From the NCBI RefSeq assembly GCF_036669915.1, contig NC_089313.1:16445075-16509074 (forward strand): DNA of 64,000 bases. The letters run 5' to 3'. Each line of letters starts with the position of its first letter. The stretch's first letter is position 1. Origin of the DNA: Pocillopora verrucosa (lineage: Eukaryota > Cnidaria > Anthozoa > Scleractinia > Pocilloporidae). Positions 61,116 to 64,000 of this stretch are shown here, in pieces. A program made the translations under genes and the position numbers. A model generated the notes under the pieces. It was not told where the DNA came from and searched no databases. It saw only the letters and a program-made list of their open reading frames with translations.

Positions 61116-61665
61116 CTATCGCGAGTAGAACTTGAGATGACGATCAAGACCAACAGACGCAACGAATGAGGCGTGTTTGCCAAATTTCACTCCTGTCGTC
61201 ACATCAGAGTGTTCTGTAAAAGAATAAAAAATAAAATACTGCGATCACCTCAGATATAGAAGGAGTTCGTAGAATGCTTTTCGATTAGCTTCTGAAAAGC
61301 AGAAGCAAAGCCATCACAACGGCCGGTAGTTCTACTCAGAACATGGGAAAATATCACAAAGGGCCAATGGGAAACAAGATTCTTTTCTTAGCTCTGTGAT
61401 TGGTCATGAAAACTCATGCCACCCTACCAACCAATCAAATGCAAAACTAAAATCAGCTGCTACTAAATCAGGTAATTTAGTGTTAACAACTGGGTTGAAA
61501 ACGTAAATTAGCCACCGTAAAGGTAAAAAAGCTGACGTTTCGAGTGTTAGCCCTTCGTCAATCGCTCCGAAGAAGGGCTAACGCTCGAAACGTCAGCTTT
61601 TTTACCCTTTACGGTGGCTAATTTACGTTTTCAACCCAGTTGTTGACACTAAATTACCTGCTATG

Positions 61666-61710
<45 letters not shown>

Positions 61711-63884
61711 TTTATTCATTTGCTACTAAATCACACGCGTTCTTCCCCGCTAAAAGCCGTTTACACGAACTGTCGGAGCGATTGGGAAAGGACTAACGCT
61801 CGAAAAGTCAGCTTTAGAAACTCTACACGAAGGCCAAAATACATCATCGATTTAGTTGTTTTAAAAACCAAATTATCATGTTATAGCCCCGCCGACGCAG
61901 CACTTCAGTTTATTTGGAAACTTACCCCCTTTATTCTTACCCAGATTGGATAGAATGGGTAATATACTGAGCCTCAATTTGATTGAAAGGCTGTTAGAAC
62001 CTTCAATAACAGGTTTTTTTGTTTCCGTTTTACCTATCCTTTTATATTGAATGAAAGGAAGACACGGAAAATTTACCTGCAAATGACTTTATCATCTCCC
62101 ACTGTTTGACGAGATAGATCCTAAAAAAAAATAATACAAAAAATGAAATAGAAAAACAAAATTGAATGCTTGTCGCCAATCTTGAGAAAATCGAATCGAA
62201 CAAGCACAAGATGACATGAGATGAATTACAGTCAGTTTAAATTACTTAAGCAAAGCAAGACAAAACTAGCATTCCTAATATCTAAAGTGTACATAAATAG
62301 CATCAACAAACACTATTTTAAAAAATTAGCTGAATTATATGCGAATTTTAATTGTTCTCCTTTGTGATTTTTTAATTGTTCTCACTTGTGATCTTTTGAT
62401 CTTTAATTTGTTTCTTTATCATATTAAAAAAATAGATTACAAGCTGCAATGGGTCTGTACAGAAATACGTCACGATGACGTCAAAATATGGGCGGAACAT
62501 CAGAGACACTATCGGCTGCGCCTCGTGTTCTCACCACATTTTGATGTAATCCGTTATCTTTTTACTGAATGGACACACAGCAGGTTTTGTATTTTTGTAA
62601 TAAACATATCCGACTTACTGAACTTCGGAACCACCCACGGCTAAATATGTACCACTCTGATCAAAACTGAGTGTTTTAACCTGTAAAATAAAGACACAGG
62701 CATCACTTCAAGGATTCAAAAAAACGGGCGGGATAAGGTATCACATCCATTTAACAAATTCTGCGTCATCCATTAGCCGAAACATCAAGGTCCAGCCTGT
62801 TTGCTAAAGTTTTGTGAAAAAAATCAACCCATTTCGCAGAAATTTAATAAATACTTAGTTTTATCACTCTTAGCTGTCTCACTCAAGTTGGATTGTCTCG
62901 CGGGAGATCGCAAAAAATCTCACCCCAGGTTTCCCGAAGAACCGATCATATTTTTTTCCACAGAACGGCCTCAGTCCCGGCGCTCTTCATTCGCCTGAAA
63001 GAGCTGATTCTTGCTTGTGGCTAAGGTCCAGTGAGTTATACCCTTTCACGTGTTATCAATTCCTTCATCAACAATATCGCCAGGCACTCAAAACCCCAAC
63101 AAACCTCTTGAGTATTTTACACGAAAAAGTGAAAACGGACTGCCCTTTTCATAGAACAGGACCAGAGTGTCCAGAACTAGTTTAATCTGTTTTCATAAAT
63201 TATCTTTTCCGTGTTCTGTTACGACCAGGATGGTCCAATTTTTTGCCCCTTGTGAGAAATAAAATGTGGCTTAGCTGTGTTTACTCTATTTATACCTCAA
63301 ATCTATCTTCAAGCGTTATGGTTTTGAAGTTTTTCAGTTTGCGCAAATCCCACAGTTTTACAACTGAGTCGTCCGCAGATGTAGCTAGGTAGTAACTGCA
63401 ATATAACAGACAGCTGTTAAAACAACCAAAAAAAAGCACAAAAAGGAAACTGAAGACAAAACTAAAGACGAACAATCAAAGCGAAATTTTGAATATCTAC
63501 CCATTTTCAGAGAAGGAAATATCAGTAATTGGTCCGGAATGTCCTGGAAATTTAGCCACATTAGCACCTTCCTTGAGATCCCAGATCTTTATCACACTGT
63601 TAGCAAAAGAGAACAAAAAGTCAGCAAATATTGTGACAACAACACTGACCAGAAGTTTGGCTTTACTGTTTTACAAATAATAAAAGAAAGTTGTCATGAT
63701 CACTTTTCCCTCGCATCATACATACATGACCACACATTCTGCTTTACATTTCCCCCTTAATATTTTACTTATCCTCCTGACGCGTTCATAATGTAAGAAG
63801 AAATGAGACATTAATCAACAAACCTGTCAGTGGTTCCAGTACCAAAAATAAGACCGTCAGGATGAAACTGAGCACATGTCAATC
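61116..63884 (-). CDS. PRPF19: Pre-mRNA processing factor 19, C-terminal part (partial)
   Basis: Six exons in transcript order: 63824-63884, 63501-63596, 63296-63395, 62619-62680, 62077-62120, 61116-61213 (stop TAG at 61116-61118). They join in frame and encode the last ~153 residues; the 5' part lies beyond 64000. The sequence follows PRPF19 through its last WD40 blades: [91 protein letters not shown], and a final [20 protein letters not shown] followed by [12 protein letters not shown]19 is the tetrameric U-box E3 ligase core of the Prp19/NTC spliceosome complex and also acts in DNA-damage signalling; the WD40 part binds substrates. The U-box is not in the window. Exon 62077-62120 is only 44 bases. 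Confidence 0.95.
61470..61659. mobile_element. Family D palindrome, 190 bp hairpin
   Basis: Begins AGGTAATTTAGTGTTAACAA and ends in its reverse complement TTGTTGACACTAAATTACCT with one mismatch. The arms continue GGGTTGAAAACGTAAATTAG, GCTGACGTTTCGAGTGTTAG and CCCTTC, pairing over about 87 bp around a short spacer. It lies between PRPF19 exons, inside the last intron (61214-62076). No open frame spans it. Confidence 0.85.
61785..61830. repeat. Family D fragment
   Basis: GACTAACGCTCGAAAAGTCA followed by GCTTTAGAAACTC repeats the inner motif of the palindrome at 61470-61659, in the same PRPF19 intron. Confidence 0.45.
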
Positions 63885-64000
63885 CTGAGGTTAGTAGAAA
63901 AACAACATGTTAATGACTCCTAGGGAAGGTTTATGGGAAGTCACTGTGGTATTACTAGAGGTATGAAAAAAAAAAAAAAAAAACCAAAGCAAAGAGAATC

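Overview
This 64 kb window looks like nuclear DNA of an early-branching animal, most likely an anthozoan cnidarian (coral or sea anemone). Evidence: multi-exon genes with GT-AG introns that encode full animal-type proteins, AT-rich intergenic DNA, and dispersed short inverted-repeat elements. No species is claimed. Gene models were assembled by hand by matching exons, splice sites and reading phase; every complete model below closes in frame.

Layout. 1-6261: no recognisable gene; holds a cluster of E2F-like motifs and a tandem duplication. 6262-7621 (+): two-exon Rab-family GTPase with an altered guanine-recognition motif. 9526-23890 (-): OSBP (sterol/PI4P exchange protein), 10 exons, with an 8.3 kb intron carrying a 1.1 kb foldback element and a decayed RecQ-like helicase piece; a possible extra 5' coding exon lies at 24436-24530. 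24531-29973: no host gene seen; SINE-like hairpins and a 1.09 kb TIR element. 29974-30876 (+): single-exon TMEM45/DUF716 membrane protein. 32730-35523 (+): an unrecognised six-exon membrane protein gene. 35966-41606 (-): serine/threonine dehydratase SDS, 8 exons. 43225-51063 (+): PHF12 chromatin protein, 15 exons, with one apparent GC-AG intron. 52298-52777 (+): unrecognised two-TM 159-residue protein. 54547-56954 (-): UNC119 lipid-binding chaperone, 4 exons. 56955-61115: no recognisable gene, repeats. 61116-63884 (-): the last six exons of PRPF19, running off the right edge.

The genes are mostly housekeeping and do not form a pathway. The notable parts are the unrecognised transmembrane gene at 32.7-35.5 kb, the Rab with a changed G4 motif, the possible alternative N-terminus of OSBP, the GC-AG intron in PHF12, and several families of short palindromic or TIR elements, mostly in introns and intergenic DNA, one of them a 190 bp near-perfect hairpin.
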